Positions 25,702 to 34,605 of a stretch of DNA of 64,000 bases are shown here, in pieces. Location: positions 248,001 to 312,000 of the forward strand of contig NZ_JAMBOL010000003.1 of the NCBI RefSeq assembly GCF_023715605.1, given 5' to 3'. Under the pieces are notes generated by a model. That model was not told the origin of the DNA, searched no databases, and was given only the letters and a program-made list of their open reading frames with translations. Within the stretch, counting starts at the first letter, position 1. The number at the start of each line of letters is the position of its first letter. This stretch comes from Halalkalibacter oceani. Lineage in GTDB: Bacteria > Bacillota > Bacilli > Bacillales > Bacillaceae_D. A program made the translations under genes and the position numbers.

Positions 25702-26922
25702 TTAAAGGTGGAGCATATGGCCCAGTTTTTCTACTTTTGTTCTTAAATATTTTTCATTGTCCTTCGTTGAAGGAAGCTGCAACGGAACCCGGTCAACGAC
25801 CTCCAGCCCGTACCCGCTCAATCCGGTGATTTTACGCGGATTGTTCGTTAGCAGTCGCATTTTGGTCACACCAAGCTCTCTTAAAATTTGCGCCCCGATC
25901 CCGTAATCACGCAAGTCAGCGGCAAAGCCGAGCTTCTCATTCGCTTCAACGGTATCATAGCCTTCCTCCTGCAGCTTATAAGCGCGAAGCTTATTCATCA
26001 GCCCAATTCCTCTGCCTTCCTGGCGCATGTAGAGCAACACGCCGTTTCCGGCTTTTTCAATTTGCGTCAAAGCGGCATGCAATTGCGGGCCACAATCACA
26101 GCGATGTGAGCCAAAGACATCGCCAGTCAGGCATTCCGAGTGAACGCGAACGAGCGTCGGCTCCCCTTCAAGAATCTGTCCTTTGACAAGAGCGATGCTT
26201 TCTTTCTGATCGACGACATCGGTGAAGCCGATCACGCGGAACTCGCCGAAATCGGTCGGCAAATTAATCTCAACCTCTTTTTTCACAAGCGTATCCTTGC
26301 GGTGACGGTAGCGAATCAAATCCTTGATCGTAATCATTTTCAAGTCGTGTTCGTCGGCAATCTTGCGCAGCTCCGGTACGCGCGCCATCGTCCCGTCAGC
26401 ATTCATCACTTCACAAATGACTCCGGCCGGCTTCGCCCCGGATAAACGCGCCAAATCCACAGCCGCCTCGGTATGTCCCGCTCTCCGCAGCACACCGCCA
26501 TTTTTGGCGATCAGCGGAAAAATATGCCCAGGCCGTTTAAAATGCCCCTTCTTCGTTTCTTCATCAACTAACGCACGGATCGTGTCTGCGCGTTCGTGAG
26601 CGGAAATTCCCGTCGTCGATGTATGGTGATCGATGCTGACGGTAAACGCCGTCCCATGAGGGTCCGTATTATGATCAACCATTGGCACAAGATCAAGCTC
26701 CCTGGCCCGTTCCTCCGTAATCGGAGCGCAAACGAGGCCCCGGCCATGTGTCACCATGAAGTTAATGACCTCAGGGGTCGCTTTTTCGGCAATCGCCAAA
26801 AAGTCACCCTCATTTTCACGATCCTCATCATCACAAACGATGACGATATGACCTTGCATTAATTCATAAATCGCCTCTTCAATCGGATCAAACATGCTTG
26901 CTTCTTTTTTACTTTCACTCAT
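25702..26922 (-). CDS. ribAB: Bifunctional DHBP synthase / GTP cyclohydrolase II
   Basis: 406 aa. The N-terminal 200 residues are 3,4-dihydroxy-2-butanone-4-phosphate synthase ([26 protein letters not shown]). The C-terminal half is GTP cyclohydrolase II with the zinc cysteines in [18 protein letters not shown] and the [13 protein letters not shown] loop. It makes both precursors of riboflavin. It lies 75 bases downstream of ribE. Confidence 0.97.
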   Translation of the reverse strand: MSESKKEASMFDPIEEAIYELMQGHIVIVCDDEDRENEGDFLAIAEKATPEVINFMVTHGRGLVCAPITEERARELDLVPMVDHNTDPHGTAFTVSIDHHTSTTGISAHERADTIRALVDEETKKGHFKRPGHIFPLIAKNGGVLRRAGHTEAAVDLARLSGAKPAGVICEVMNADGTMARVPELRKIADEHDLKMITIKDLIRYRHRKDTLVKKEVEINLPTDFGEFRVIGFTDVVDQKESIALVKGQILEGEPTLVRVHSECLTGDVFGSHRCDCGPQLHAALTQIEKAGNGVLLYMRQEGRGIGLMNKLRAYKLQEEGYDTVEANEKLGFAADLRDYGIGAQILRELGVTKMRLLTNNPRKITGLSGYGLEVVDRVPLQLPSTKDNEKYLRTKVEKLGHMLHL

Positions 26923-26997
26923 ATCGGTTCACCACCCTATCCCTTCTTTTTGTTTAAAAGGAGCTGTCGTTCCTGTCTGTTTTACTCCTTATATCTC

Positions 26998-27657
26998 TTA
27001 TTTAAAGCCATGCTTTTCTAAAAAAGCTCCGCTTAACGACTCAGTCGACCGTTCCGCCGAGGCATCAAAACGCTTGCGGATAAATTGCTCAATATACTTG
27101 CCGACCATATCACATTCAATATTCACTTTGTCTCCAACCGTTTTTGCGCCAATAATCGTTTCTGTTAAAGTATGTGGAATAATCGAGATCGTAAAGCTGT
27201 GATCATCGACAGAAAAAATTGTCAGGCTTGTGCCATCCACAGCAACTGATCCTTTTTCAACCATATAATGGCGCAGCTCCGGCGATACGGCAATTTGATA
27301 ATAAACAGCATTATGCTCCGGCTTCTTGGCGATAATCGTTCCGATTCCATCGACATGCCCTGAAACAAAATGGCCGCCAAAGCGCCCGCCGGCACTCATC
27401 GCCCGTTCGAGATTGACCTTTGCCCCTCTTCCTAATCCTTGCAGGCTCGTCGCCCGCACCGTCTCCGGCATGATGTCGACGGTGAAGCTTCCCGCGGTGA
27501 AGGAGGTTACCGTGAGGCAGACGCCGTTTACCGCGATGCTATCGCCAAGCTTAACATCGGCTAAAATCCGCTTTGCCGCCAGCTTCATCACCATCGCATC
27601 ACCGCTTTGCCGCACGTCTTCTATCGTGCCGATTTCTTCAATGATTCCAGTAAACAT
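26998..27657 (-). CDS. ribE: Riboflavin synthase alpha chain
   Basis: 219 aa with two lumazine-binding barrel repeats: MFTGIIEEIGTIEDV at the start, SIAVNGVCLTVTSF in the first repeat and SVAVDGTSLTIFSV in the second. It dismutates two lumazines to riboflavin. The gene starts one base before the ribD stop region ends, so the two are tightly coupled. Confidence 0.97.
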   Translation of the reverse strand: MFTGIIEEIGTIEDVRQSGDAMVMKLAAKRILADVKLGDSIAVNGVCLTVTSFTAGSFTVDIMPETVRATSLQGLGRGAKVNLERAMSAGGRFGGHFVSGHVDGIGTIIAKKPEHNAVYYQIAVSPELRHYMVEKGSVAVDGTSLTIFSVDDHSFTISIIPHTLTETIIGAKTVGDKVNIECDMVGKYIEQFIRKRFDASAERSTESLSGAFLEKHGFK

Positions 27658-28740
27658 TTACTCACCTTCCTTCACAGCTCTTATTTTTATATCGGGGCCA
27701 ACTGTCGTGACCTCGACAATGTTCAATTCAGGCGCATCGGCTACTTCCGCAATGCCCTCTCCGCCGATCGCCGACGGAGCCGCTGAGCCGCCAAACACTT
27801 TTGGCGCCAAGTAGATGATCATCTGATCAATCGCCTTCTCGACGAGAAAGCTGCCATTGACCTCAGCCCCTCCCTCCACAAAAAGGGAGGTCACCCCTTC
27901 GCGCCCGAGAAGCGTCAGAAGATCCCGAATCGTCAATTCCTTCAACCGCATTACCTTTACACCTAATTGATGAAGCTCCGCTTCCTTCTGCGCCGAGGCT
28001 TCCTCCGTCGTAATCAGCCAGGTCGGCGCGAGCTGATCCTGAACAATTTTCGCTTCAAGCGGCGTCCGCAGCCGGCGGTCAAGCACGATCCGGATCGGAT
28101 TTTTCCCGCCGTTTTCCAGCCTTGCCGTCAAGGAAGGATCGTCAGCCAACACGGTGTTCACACCGACTAAAATCGCATCATGCGTATGACGGTAGTAATG
28201 GGCGTCTGCACGCGCCTCGGCACTCGTGATCCATTTGCTTTTCCCGGCTACGGTCGCTGTTTTCCCATCAAGCGTCGTCGCTGATTTCAGCGTGACATAA
28301 GGCCGCCGATGCTTCATAAAATGAAAGAACACCCGATTAAGTTCATCGGCCTCCTTCTGACAAACGCCAAATTCTACCGCAATGCCCGCCTTCCGTAATT
28401 TTTCTAGCCCTCGTCCGGCTACTTCCGGATTAGGGTCCCCGGTGGCAATCACAGCCCGTTTTATGCCGCTTTTCACAATAAGGTCCGCACAAGGAGGTGT
28501 TTTCCCATAATGACTGCACGGCTCAAGCGTGACATAAATCGTCGCTCCCTTAGCCTTTTCCCCGGCCATCGTTAAGGCGTGCACTTCGGCATGCGCCTCG
28601 CCTGCCTTTAAGTGAGCCCCGAAGCCGACGATCGCTCCGTCTTTAACGACGACTGAGCCGACGACTGGATTCGGCGCCGTCTGGCCCGCGGTGCTTTCAG
28701 CCAGCTTCAGCGCCAGCTTCATATACTCGTAATCGTTCAT
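27658..28740 (-). CDS. ribD: Bifunctional pyrimidine deaminase / reductase RibD
   Basis: 360 aa. The N-terminal deaminase domain has the zinc motif GEAHAEVHAL and EPCSHYGKTPPCADLI. The C-terminal reductase domain has KSATTLDGKTA and SLFVEGGAEVNGSF. ATG 28740 is favoured by the GGAGG about 10 bases upstream; a GTG at 28758 is in frame. It is the first gene after the FMN riboswitch. Confidence 0.96.
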   Translation of the reverse strand: MNDYEYMKLALKLAESTAGQTAPNPVVGSVVVKDGAIVGFGAHLKAGEAHAEVHALTMAGEKAKGATIYVTLEPCSHYGKTPPCADLIVKSGIKRAVIATGDPNPEVAGRGLEKLRKAGIAVEFGVCQKEADELNRVFFHFMKHRRPYVTLKSATTLDGKTATVAGKSKWITSAEARADAHYYRHTHDAILVGVNTVLADDPSLTARLENGGKNPIRIVLDRRLRTPLEAKIVQDQLAPTWLITTEEASAQKEAELHQLGVKVMRLKELTIRDLLTLLGREGVTSLFVEGGAEVNGSFLVEKAIDQMIIYLAPKVFGGSAAPSAIGGEGIAEVADAPELNIVEVTTVGPDIKIRAVKEGE

Positions 28741-28791
28741 CCTTTCTACCGCCTCCACTCATCTTCGGTTCATCTAGGGCTTATTATGTAC

Positions 28792-28830
28792 AACAAAAAA
28801 ACCGCCCTTGATCGATTTCAGGGCGGTTTT
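28792..28830 (-). terminator. Riboswitch-linked terminator upstream of ribD
   Basis: AAAACCGCCCTGAAAT pairs with ATCAAGGGCGGTTTT on the minus strand, followed by T residues. It lies between the FMN aptamer and ribD and is the expected expression platform. Confidence 0.9.
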
Positions 28831-28970
28831 GAGATAACGAAATAAACGTACAATTGTCATAAATTGCCGTCATGTCATGTGCAGCAGCTAAAAAAAGACA
28901 CACTTCTCCCGTGATCATAAGCTCTTATTTTAAAAAAGCTTACACGGCCTGCCTGTGGCAGCACACGTTC

Positions 28971-29119
28971 GTTCCTTCTCCCATCCAGACTTTCACTGTC
29001 GGTCCCGGAGTTTCACCAGGTCCACCGCATCCGAAATTCTCACAGATACGGGTCACGGACTAAGAGGCAGCTTCTGCGCCTCATCACCGCCGGTCGGGAT
29101 TTTCACCCGGCCCCGAAGG
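28971..29119 (-). promoter_or_regulatory. FMN riboswitch (RFN element)
   Basis: Read on the minus strand, the conserved RFN blocks appear in order: CTTCGGGGC, GGGTGAAAATCCC, ACCGGCGGT, AGTCCGTGACCCG, GGTGGACCTGGTGAAACTCC, GGGACCGACAGTGAAAGTC and GGATGGGAGAAGGA. Binding of FMN is expected to allow the terminator at 28792-28830 to form and switch off ribD-ribE-ribAB-ribH. This fills most of the long gap upstream of ribD. Confidence 0.96.
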
Positions 29120-29260
29120 ATAAAATATAAGATTGTTTGGTTTCGTAAATTTTCTTAATTCACCTAAAACAAACCCTTTAAAATCAACTTTCCCATGCTG
29201 ATAAAAACCTACCGAAAACCTATTAAAAAACCTTCCGGCATGTAGCCGTTGATTGAAGTT

Positions 29261-29289
29261 ATATTATCACTTGAAAAATAAAAAAGCAA
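29261..29289 (-). promoter_or_regulatory. Putative sigma-A promoter of the rib operon
   Basis: On the minus strand, TTGCTT (29289-29284) and TAATAT (29266-29261) are 17 bases apart. The start would be near 29254, about 135 bases upstream of the riboswitch. The -35 box shares bases with a terminator hairpin. Confidence 0.5.
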
Positions 29290-29307
29290 GGATTATACTC
29301 CTTGCTT
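29284..29307 (-). terminator. Terminator upstream of the rib promoter
   Basis: AAGCAAGG/CCTTGCTT stem followed on the minus strand by a T-rich tail. It would end transcription coming from the decayed gene at 29375-29556. Confidence 0.7.
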
Positions 29308-29374
29308 CAGTCTGTCGACAGGCTTTTTATATAATATGGATGAGGAAGGAACCGTTGATTTCCGCTACAATCAA

Positions 29375-29556
29375 CTAGGTTTTGACTTCATCATTTGAAC
29401 TTGTAAAATCAGAAAGAAAGGCAGAGATGAACGATACATGGTCCCCAATAGTGATCCACTCGCTACCAGCATCATCTTTAATAGTTTCCCGCAAAATTAA
29501 TCTCCCACATTTTTTCTTGTATTAAATCTATTTCGCTTTTGAATATTGAATTCCAT
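29375..29556 (-). pseudogene. Decayed small reading frame
   Basis: Minus strand. AGGAG lies 7 bases before an ATG at 29556, but that frame stops after 19 codons. Two other frames continue the coding-like signal (EIDLIQEKMWEINFAGN, then TIKDDAGSEWITIGDHVSF) to a stop at 29375, and a terminator follows at 29284. This looks like a small gene broken by frameshifts. The family is not recognised. The rest of 29120-29710 shows nothing else. Confidence 0.3.
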
Positions 29557-29710
29557 TAAAATATCTCCTGTCGCTTTTTGATCGAAATGCACATTAATTG
29601 ATTAACATTCCAAACAGGTTCTCAAAAATAGCAATCGAGAAGAAATCCAAAAGCATTTTATTTGATTTACTAGAAATAGTACTTAATCAAAACCTAAGGA
29701 GGAATAATCA

Positions 29711-30127
29711 ATGACCTTAAAACTTACCCCTTATTTAACTATGAAAGGAAACGCCAGAGAGGCTGTTCATTTTTACGAAAAGTCATTTGATGCTGAAATC
29801 CTCGAATTTATTACTTACGGAGAAATGCCAGAAATGCCCAATACGTTCACTGATGATCTGAAAAATTATGTGGCACACGCAAAGTTGAAAGTTGGAGAAA
29901 CTGAACTCATGATTTCTGACGCTCCTAGCAATTCCCCTGTGCCGGTTGGTAAACAAATGACAATTTGCATTACAACAAACGACGTGGATAAATCAAAACG
30001 AATTTTTGATGCCTTACAACAAGATGGTCAGGTCAATATGCCGTTTGAAGAAACTGAATTTAGCCCAGCTTTTGGTGATGTAACAGACAAATTCGGTATT
30101 ACCTTTCAAATTTATACTGAAAGCTAA
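29711..30127 (+). CDS. VOC-family (glyoxalase/PhnB-like) protein
   Basis: 138 aa, two beta-alpha-beta-beta-beta modules of the vicinal oxygen chelate fold. It resembles the YjdN/PhnB-type proteins (TPYLTMKGNAREAVHFYEKSF, EMPEMPNTF, GVTFQIY-like end). AAGGAGG precedes the ATG by about 7 bases. Members of this subgroup have no firm role; some act as antibiotic or thiol-reagent binding proteins. Base composition is more A+T-rich than the neighbours, which may mean later acquisition. Confidence 0.85.
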   Translation: MTLKLTPYLTMKGNAREAVHFYEKSFDAEILEFITYGEMPEMPNTFTDDLKNYVAHAKLKVGETELMISDAPSNSPVPVGKQMTICITTNDVDKSKRIFDALQQDGQVNMPFEETEFSPAFGDVTDKFGITFQIYTES

Positions 30128-30277
30128 TACTATATAGAGAGAGATTAAAGTTGCTGCGAATGTTGGAGCAACTTTTCTTGTTGCGCATTATCACTCTGTA
30201 ATGAACGTGGCCGTGTTGTGTAATAAAAAATGTGTTTTTGTCAAGTATAGTTCGTCCAGCCATATTTACATGAATCA

Positions 30278-30287
30278 GCATAATGTA
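30278..30287 (+). promoter_or_regulatory. Candidate -10 element for a mother-cell sigma factor
   Basis: GCATAATGTA fits the sigma-K -10 pattern gCATAnnnTA and lies 34 bases before the yjcZ start. No good -35 AC motif is seen at the expected spacing, so this is tentative. Confidence 0.35.
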
Positions 30288-30320
30288 TACTGACCTTGAA
30301 AATAAGGTGGTGAAAATTTC

Positions 30321-30440
30321 ATGAGCGAATATGGGTACCAAGATTATGGGCACAAAAAAGATAACAATTTTGTGTTAATCGTTGTCCTGTTTATTTTATT
30401 GATTATTGTTGGTGCAAACTTCATGAAGCGCGATTACTAA
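30321..30440 (+). CDS. YjcZ-family sporulation membrane peptide
   Basis: 39 aa: a Tyr/Gly-rich polar N terminus (MSEYGYQDYGHKKDNN) and one hydrophobic helix (FVLIVVLFILLIIVGANF), ending KRDY. This is the plan of the YjcZ/tiny membrane peptide family of Bacillus spores. AAGGTGGTG lies 8 bases before the ATG. It stands alone between a VOC gene and a terminator at 30451. Function unknown. Confidence 0.85.
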   Translation: MSEYGYQDYGHKKDNNFVLIVVLFILLIIVGANFMKRDY

Positions 30441-30450
30441 AATCATTGTT

Positions 30451-30484
30451 AGCACGAGAGTTGTTAAAGCTCTTGTGCTTTTCT
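30451..30484 (+). terminator. Terminator after the YjcZ peptide
   Basis: AGCACGAGAG pairs with CTCTTGTGCT around a 9-base loop and is followed by TTTT. The remaining 30485-30695 region shows no gene. Confidence 0.75.
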
Positions 30485-30698
30485 TCTTTTCTTGTACAGT
30501 TTCACACTATATTCGACTAACGTTTGTTATTCATTTCTCCAGGAGTAACGATTAAAAGGAGATTAAAATCAGGGAATAAACAAACTGGAAAAGTATCTTT
30601 CAACTAACAAATATCCCATGAAGTCTTTATTTTCTTTAGTTTTACTCCCTTTTCCTACCAAAGTCCATACCAAACTCACTTACAGGAACAAACAAAAA

Positions 30699-30732
30699 AG
30701 CCTGAACCTTTATATCTCAAGGTGTCCAGGCT
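30699..30732 (-). terminator. Terminator of the yycC unit
   Basis: Minus-strand stem of GAGCCTGGACACCTT with AAGGTTCAGGCTT and a T tail, 19 bases past the yycC stop. Confidence 0.75.
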
Positions 30733-30750
30733 CTTATCATCTATAGTATG

Positions 30751-30903
30751 TTAATCCTGCTGCTCTTTATCTTTCTCCTTCTCCAGCTCGGCCAGCTTGG
30801 CCAGTAAAATGTGCTGGGGCATGTGCATAATCTGCTCAAGTGGAACATGTAAAGATTTTGCCAGCTTTTGCGCCGTTTCTGCTGAAATTTGCAATGGTCT
30901 CAT
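30751..30903 (-). CDS. yycC: YycC-like small protein
   Basis: 50 aa beginning MRPLQISAETAQKLAKSLHV, with HMPQHILLAKLAEL in the middle and a charged tail. This matches the YycC family of Bacilli, whose function is unknown. AAGGAGGG precedes the ATG by 9 bases. Its ATG overlaps the TGA of the upstream SUKH gene (ATGA), so the two are translated together. Confidence 0.75.
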   Translation of the reverse strand: MRPLQISAETAQKLAKSLHVPLEQIMHMPQHILLAKLAELEKEKDKEQQD

Positions 30904-31406
30904 TCGGCTGTCCCTCCTTTCTTTTCCTCTTTTAATGGCGAGCGCCGAAACAGCTTGGCGGTGAACTCCTCAAAATTCGGGGCAAGCCGGTATTCCTTCC
31001 ATTGAGCTGAGACGAGATCTCCCTCATTTGTAAGATAAATCACTTCCGGCTCTGTTTGTTGCCGGTAATCGAGCGCGAGCCAGGAATCAAAATCTCCCGT
31101 TAGCAGGACGAGTCCTGCCGGCAGCCCGAATTGTTCGAGGAATAGCGGCGACATCCCGACTCCGCTCGCTGTGTCCATTTCGTACAAATATGGAATAATC
31201 GCTGCCTCCCCATCCTCAAACAATACATAGCGATAAGCCAGCTCGCCGCCATTTTGCTCAAGCATATAGCGGAGGTAGGCTTTTGGCAGGGATACTCCAA
31301 GGAGCTGTTCAACCTCGGTGATCCGCTGATCCGTCAATGGAACGCCCGGTTTATATTCAGATGGGACCTTCCAAAACGACCCCCCCTGATAAAAATCTAA
31401 GCTCAT
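30900..31406 (-). CDS. SMI1/KNR4 (SUKH) family protein
   Basis: 168 aa. The SUKH fold is suggested by the N-terminal block LTDQRITEVEQLLGVSLPKAYLRYMLEQNGG and the later FLEQFGLPAGLVLLTGDFDSWLALDYR. SUKH proteins often act as immunity proteins for secreted toxins, but many housekeeping members exist in Bacillus. No toxin gene is next to it; instead it is coupled to yycC. The immunity role is therefore not supported here. Confidence 0.8.
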   Translation of the reverse strand: MSLDFYQGGSFWKVPSEYKPGVPLTDQRITEVEQLLGVSLPKAYLRYMLEQNGGELAYRYVLFEDGEAAIIPYLYEMDTASGVGMSPLFLEQFGLPAGLVLLTGDFDSWLALDYRQQTEPEVIYLTNEGDLVSAQWKEYRLAPNFEEFTAKLFRRSPLKEEKKGGTAE

Positions 31407-31461
31407 CTAAACGCTCCTTTCTTACTCTTCCTTTAGTATAGCGGAAAAGGCAAGAACTGCG

Positions 31462-32193
31462 CTATTCTTTCTCCCGATTTGTCTGCTCTTCTTGCCGGAT
31501 CTCCTCAATGAGATGATTGATGCCAATCACCCGTTCCACATCGAGAATGAAGGCGATCCCTTTGCCGGATTGATTGAGTTCAACCCCCGTTTCAATTGCT
31601 TCAGCAACGTGCTTCGTTAGCTGATGGTGAATTAATGTCAGCACAATTTCCTTTTCTGGCTCAATTTGAATGTTGAACAGCTTTGCCTTCTCGTGAATGC
31701 CGGAGCCCCGTCCGGACAGCACCGTCGCTCCTTCGGCCCCGGCTGCCAGCGAGGCGTCAACCACTTTGCTGGCATCGCCGCGGTTTACAATTGTCACTAT
31801 CAGGTCAAATTTTTTTGCTGGATCTGACATTATTTGCTCCTCCTCGTCTCGTTTCTCAACCTTACTCCCCGGCGCAAGAGTGACAATACCCAATACGTTT
31901 TCCAAATTGATGACCATGCCAATTCCTTTTCCGGACTGATTCAATTGGACTTTCTCCGTCACAGAGTTAGCAATTTTCTTCATCACCTGGCCTGGAGCAA
32001 TCGTTAAGACGACTTCTTTTTCATAACTTAGCGGAATCCCGAGAAAGCTTTTTTTCTCATGAATGCCACTTCCCTTCGCTAATAAAACGGTCGCTCCTCG
32101 TGCGCCCGCCTCTTTAGCAGCACGTACAACGAGCTTCGCCTCACTTTTTTTGACGATTGTTAATAATAATTTATGAGCCTGACTCGGCTTCAT
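31462..32193 (-). CDS. Tandem PII-like (GlnB-fold) regulatory protein
   Basis: 243 aa made of two PII-like domains joined by an acidic linker (EKRDEEEQIMSDP). Each has the same landmarks: a strand with LLLTIVKKS or LIVTIVNRG, a T-loop-like ATVL-x3-GSGIHEK segment, a strand VVLTI or IVLTL, and the end LNQSGKGIxxxx-x-VENVLGI type. ATG 32193 is chosen, 24 bases inside the upstream gene's end, where an AGGCAGGG site precedes it. PII-like proteins bind nucleotides and gate transporters. The two upstream DUF1538 genes are the likely targets. Confidence 0.85.
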   Translation of the reverse strand: MKPSQAHKLLLTIVKKSEAKLVVRAAKEAGARGATVLLAKGSGIHEKKSFLGIPLSYEKEVVLTIAPGQVMKKIANSVTEKVQLNQSGKGIGMVINLENVLGIVTLAPGSKVEKRDEEEQIMSDPAKKFDLIVTIVNRGDASKVVDASLAAGAEGATVLSGRGSGIHEKAKLFNIQIEPEKEIVLTLIHHQLTKHVAEAIETGVELNQSGKGIAFILDVERVIGINHLIEEIRQEEQTNREKE

Positions 32194-32917
32194 CTTTATC
32201 CCTGCCTTTCCGTTCATAAAGTATTCCTAATAACAGCACTGACAAAATAGGCGCTAATGCGACCAGCGCGATCATACCGAAGCCGTCCATTAACGGATCT
32301 CTGCCTTCAATGACGGAAGCGACCCCGACGGCAATCGCCAAAATAAAAGTGACCGTCATCGGACCGGTAGCGACGCCGCCTGAATCAAAGGCGATTGCAA
32401 TAAACGTTTTTGATACGAGCAGCATCAGAATCAGCACAAGCCCATAACCTGGAATGAGGTAATACCATAATGAAAAACCGAGAAGAATGCGCAGCATCGC
32501 TAAAGCAATCGATACACCAACGCCAATTGACAATGTATAAAGCATCACTTTCTCTGAAATGTAACCGCCTGAAACCTGTTCTACCTGCTCGTTCATAATC
32601 CGAACCGCAGGCTCTGCAAAAGTCGCGACAAAACCAAGGACAAAGCCGATGGGAATAAGCACCCAGTTAAAGGGAAGCTCACCAAGCTTCTCTCCCATTA
32701 CCTCTCCCGCCGGAAAAAAGCCGACATGCACACCCTGCAGAAAGAGCGACAATCCGAGAAAGGAAAGCATCATCCCGATTAAAATATGCAAGATCCGCTT
32801 TTTTTCCAGCTTCAGAAAAAATACCTGAAACACAACAAAAAAGATTAACAGCGGCAATAACGCAAATGTCACCTCAAGCAGCACCTCATGAAACCCTTCG
32901 AAAATGGTGACGCTCAT
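32171..32917 (-). CDS. DUF1538 membrane protein, second of a pair
   Basis: 248 aa with about seven hydrophobic helices. Conserved DUF1538 segments are GVHVGFFPAGEVMG, GFVLGFVATFAEPAVRIMNEQ and FDSGGVATGPMTVTFILAIA. It is homologous to the gene upstream, which it overlaps by four bases, and overlaps the PII gene at its end. The C-terminal tail (GRDKDEAESGS) is charged and cytosolic. The transported substrate is unknown. Confidence 0.85.
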   Translation of the reverse strand: MSVTIFEGFHEVLLEVTFALLPLLIFFVVFQVFFLKLEKKRILHILIGMMLSFLGLSLFLQGVHVGFFPAGEVMGEKLGELPFNWVLIPIGFVLGFVATFAEPAVRIMNEQVEQVSGGYISEKVMLYTLSIGVGVSIALAMLRILLGFSLWYYLIPGYGLVLILMLLVSKTFIAIAFDSGGVATGPMTVTFILAIAVGVASVIEGRDPLMDGFGMIALVALAPILSVLLLGILYERKGRDKDEAESGS

Positions 32918-33606
32918 CCATAAATCACCCCTAACACAAGAACAGCCAATATCGGTCCAATCGAGGCCAGCGCCACGAGTCCAAAGCTATCGCTCGAAGA
33001 ACTTTTCCCACGTAATACCGAGGCAACACCTACCCCGAGTGCTAAAATAAACGGGACGGTCATCGGCCCTGTTGTCACCCCACCTGCATCAAAGGAAATA
33101 GGAACAAAATCGCTCGCAGTAAATGCAGACAGTATAAAAACCGCCGCATATCCGCCAAACAGGAGCCACTTTAGCTCAATCCCGAAAATGATCCGCAGCA
33201 TCGCCAGAGCGACAAAAATCGCCACGCCGAGCGCAACAGCATAGATTAGGACCATTTGCGAAATATTACCGCTGGACACATCCTCAATCTGACTGGAGAG
33301 CACCCGGACATCCGGCTCGGCTACCGTAACAACGAAGCCGAGAATAAAACCGACTAGGACAATCAGCCACACTTTATTTGTTTTTGGCAAAGTTGAGCCA
33401 ATCATCTCGCCAATCGGCAGCAGACCGATATGTACGCCGATTAAAAACAAAAACAAACCAGTGCTGACAAGGACAACGCCGACTAGAAACTGAAGAAAGA
33501 CATCCAGCGGCAGACCGATTAACGTAAACTGCAGCAGAATGATCACGGCGGTTATCGGAATTATCGCCAACACCACTTCTTTAAACGTATCCTTTATATC
33601 TTGCAT
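32914..33606 (-). CDS. DUF1538 membrane protein, first of a pair
   Basis: 230 aa, seven or so helices, with GVHIGLLPIGEMIG, GFILGFVVTVAEPDVRVLSSQ and FDAGGVTTGPMTVPFILALG matching the partner gene position by position. ATG 33606 is chosen because GGAGGGGG lies just upstream; an upstream in-frame start would add a basic, unlike-family stretch. Two half-size homologues in one operon suggest a heterodimeric transporter. Confidence 0.85.
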   Translation of the reverse strand: MQDIKDTFKEVVLAIIPITAVIILLQFTLIGLPLDVFLQFLVGVVLVSTGLFLFLIGVHIGLLPIGEMIGSTLPKTNKVWLIVLVGFILGFVVTVAEPDVRVLSSQIEDVSSGNISQMVLIYAVALGVAIFVALAMLRIIFGIELKWLLFGGYAAVFILSAFTASDFVPISFDAGGVTTGPMTVPFILALGVGVASVLRGKSSSSDSFGLVALASIGPILAVLVLGVIYG

Positions 33607-33756
33607 CGTTTTCCCCCTCCCGGCCTTTTTAGCCTTTTCTCTCTTCATTCCCATTGGGCAGCCTGTTTGAAACAAATTCATATTCAAACCATGACAAAAA
33701 GAAGAGGCGCCCGAAAGCCTGAGCTTCTGAAACACCTCTTCTGCCTAGCAGTCTTA

Positions 33757-34527
33757 TCATTGTTTTTCGGCCATAAGCATCATTTCATCAATCGTCACCG
33801 CGTGAATGTTTCCGCCTTCCTGCTTCACTTGATAATAGGACTTGCACGCGGGATCAGCAGTTTCAATATAGCGAGTGACTTCTTTTACCTGCTCTATGTT
33901 TTCCGTCGTTCTTTTCACCCAAACAGGATAGTCATACGTTTTCTTCTTCAGCTCTTTGCGCGTAACAGCGAGCTGCGCGCTGTCAATCAAGCTGCCCCAT
34001 TCCTTGACAGACAAGCAGCGGACATGGCTATTGTCCCGTTTTTTTTCGAATGTGTTCATGAAGGTTGCCAATTGGTCATCTTCCGGGACAACATTGTCAA
34101 TAAGCAGAAAGCGACCGCCCGGCTTCAGCACGCGAGCCGCCTCTCTCACAAAGGCTTCCGGATCCGGGAAATGGTGCGGAGCGATGCGGCATGTAACAAT
34201 GTCAAAGCTCCGTTCCAAAAACGGCAACGCTTCGGCATCGGCCAACACGTAGAAAATATTCCCAATCTCCTGTAAATGCTGCCTCGTATTGGCGAGCATC
34301 GCCTCTGTCAAATCAGTGGCGACAACCTGCTTCACTGTCGTCGCCAGCTTTTTCGCCACATGACCGCCACCTGTTGCAATATCCAATGCGATCGCCGTGC
34401 CGTCTGGCTTGAGCCAATCGAGCAGCTGCTCAAGATCACTGCTTTGGGCGTGTGACTGGCTTTTTACATATTCATTCGCATTTCGGCTGAATTGTTGCTT
34501 CACCAGTCTTTTTGCTTCTTCACTCAT
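33757..34527 (-). CDS. Class I SAM-dependent methyltransferase (YcgJ/UbiE-like)
   Basis: 256 aa, Rossmann methyltransferase with motif I IALDIATGGGHVAKKL near residue 45, motif post-I TDLTEAML, and motif III VLKPGGRFLLIDNVVPEDD. ATG 34527 is chosen because AAAGGGTGG lies 5-8 bases upstream. The nearest recognisable type is the B. subtilis YcgJ group; the substrate is unknown. It lies downstream of a broken aldo/keto reductase on the same strand. Confidence 0.85.
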   Translation of the reverse strand: MSEEAKRLVKQQFSRNANEYVKSQSHAQSSDLEQLLDWLKPDGTAIALDIATGGGHVAKKLATTVKQVVATDLTEAMLANTRQHLQEIGNIFYVLADAEALPFLERSFDIVTCRIAPHHFPDPEAFVREAARVLKPGGRFLLIDNVVPEDDQLATFMNTFEKKRDNSHVRCLSVKEWGSLIDSAQLAVTRKELKKKTYDYPVWVKRTTENIEQVKEVTRYIETADPACKSYYQVKQEGGNIHAVTIDEMMLMAEKQ

Positions 34528-34605
34528 CGTTACCACCCTTTCTTCGTAACAAGCCGTTTGCTATCATATATATGTAAATAACCTGAAAAACAGTAAGAAC
34601 GGGAT

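Noticed and set aside
30900-31406. A polymorphic-toxin immunity locus
   Set aside because: The SUKH fold is suggestive, but no toxin, nuclease domain or secretion-signal gene is adjacent.
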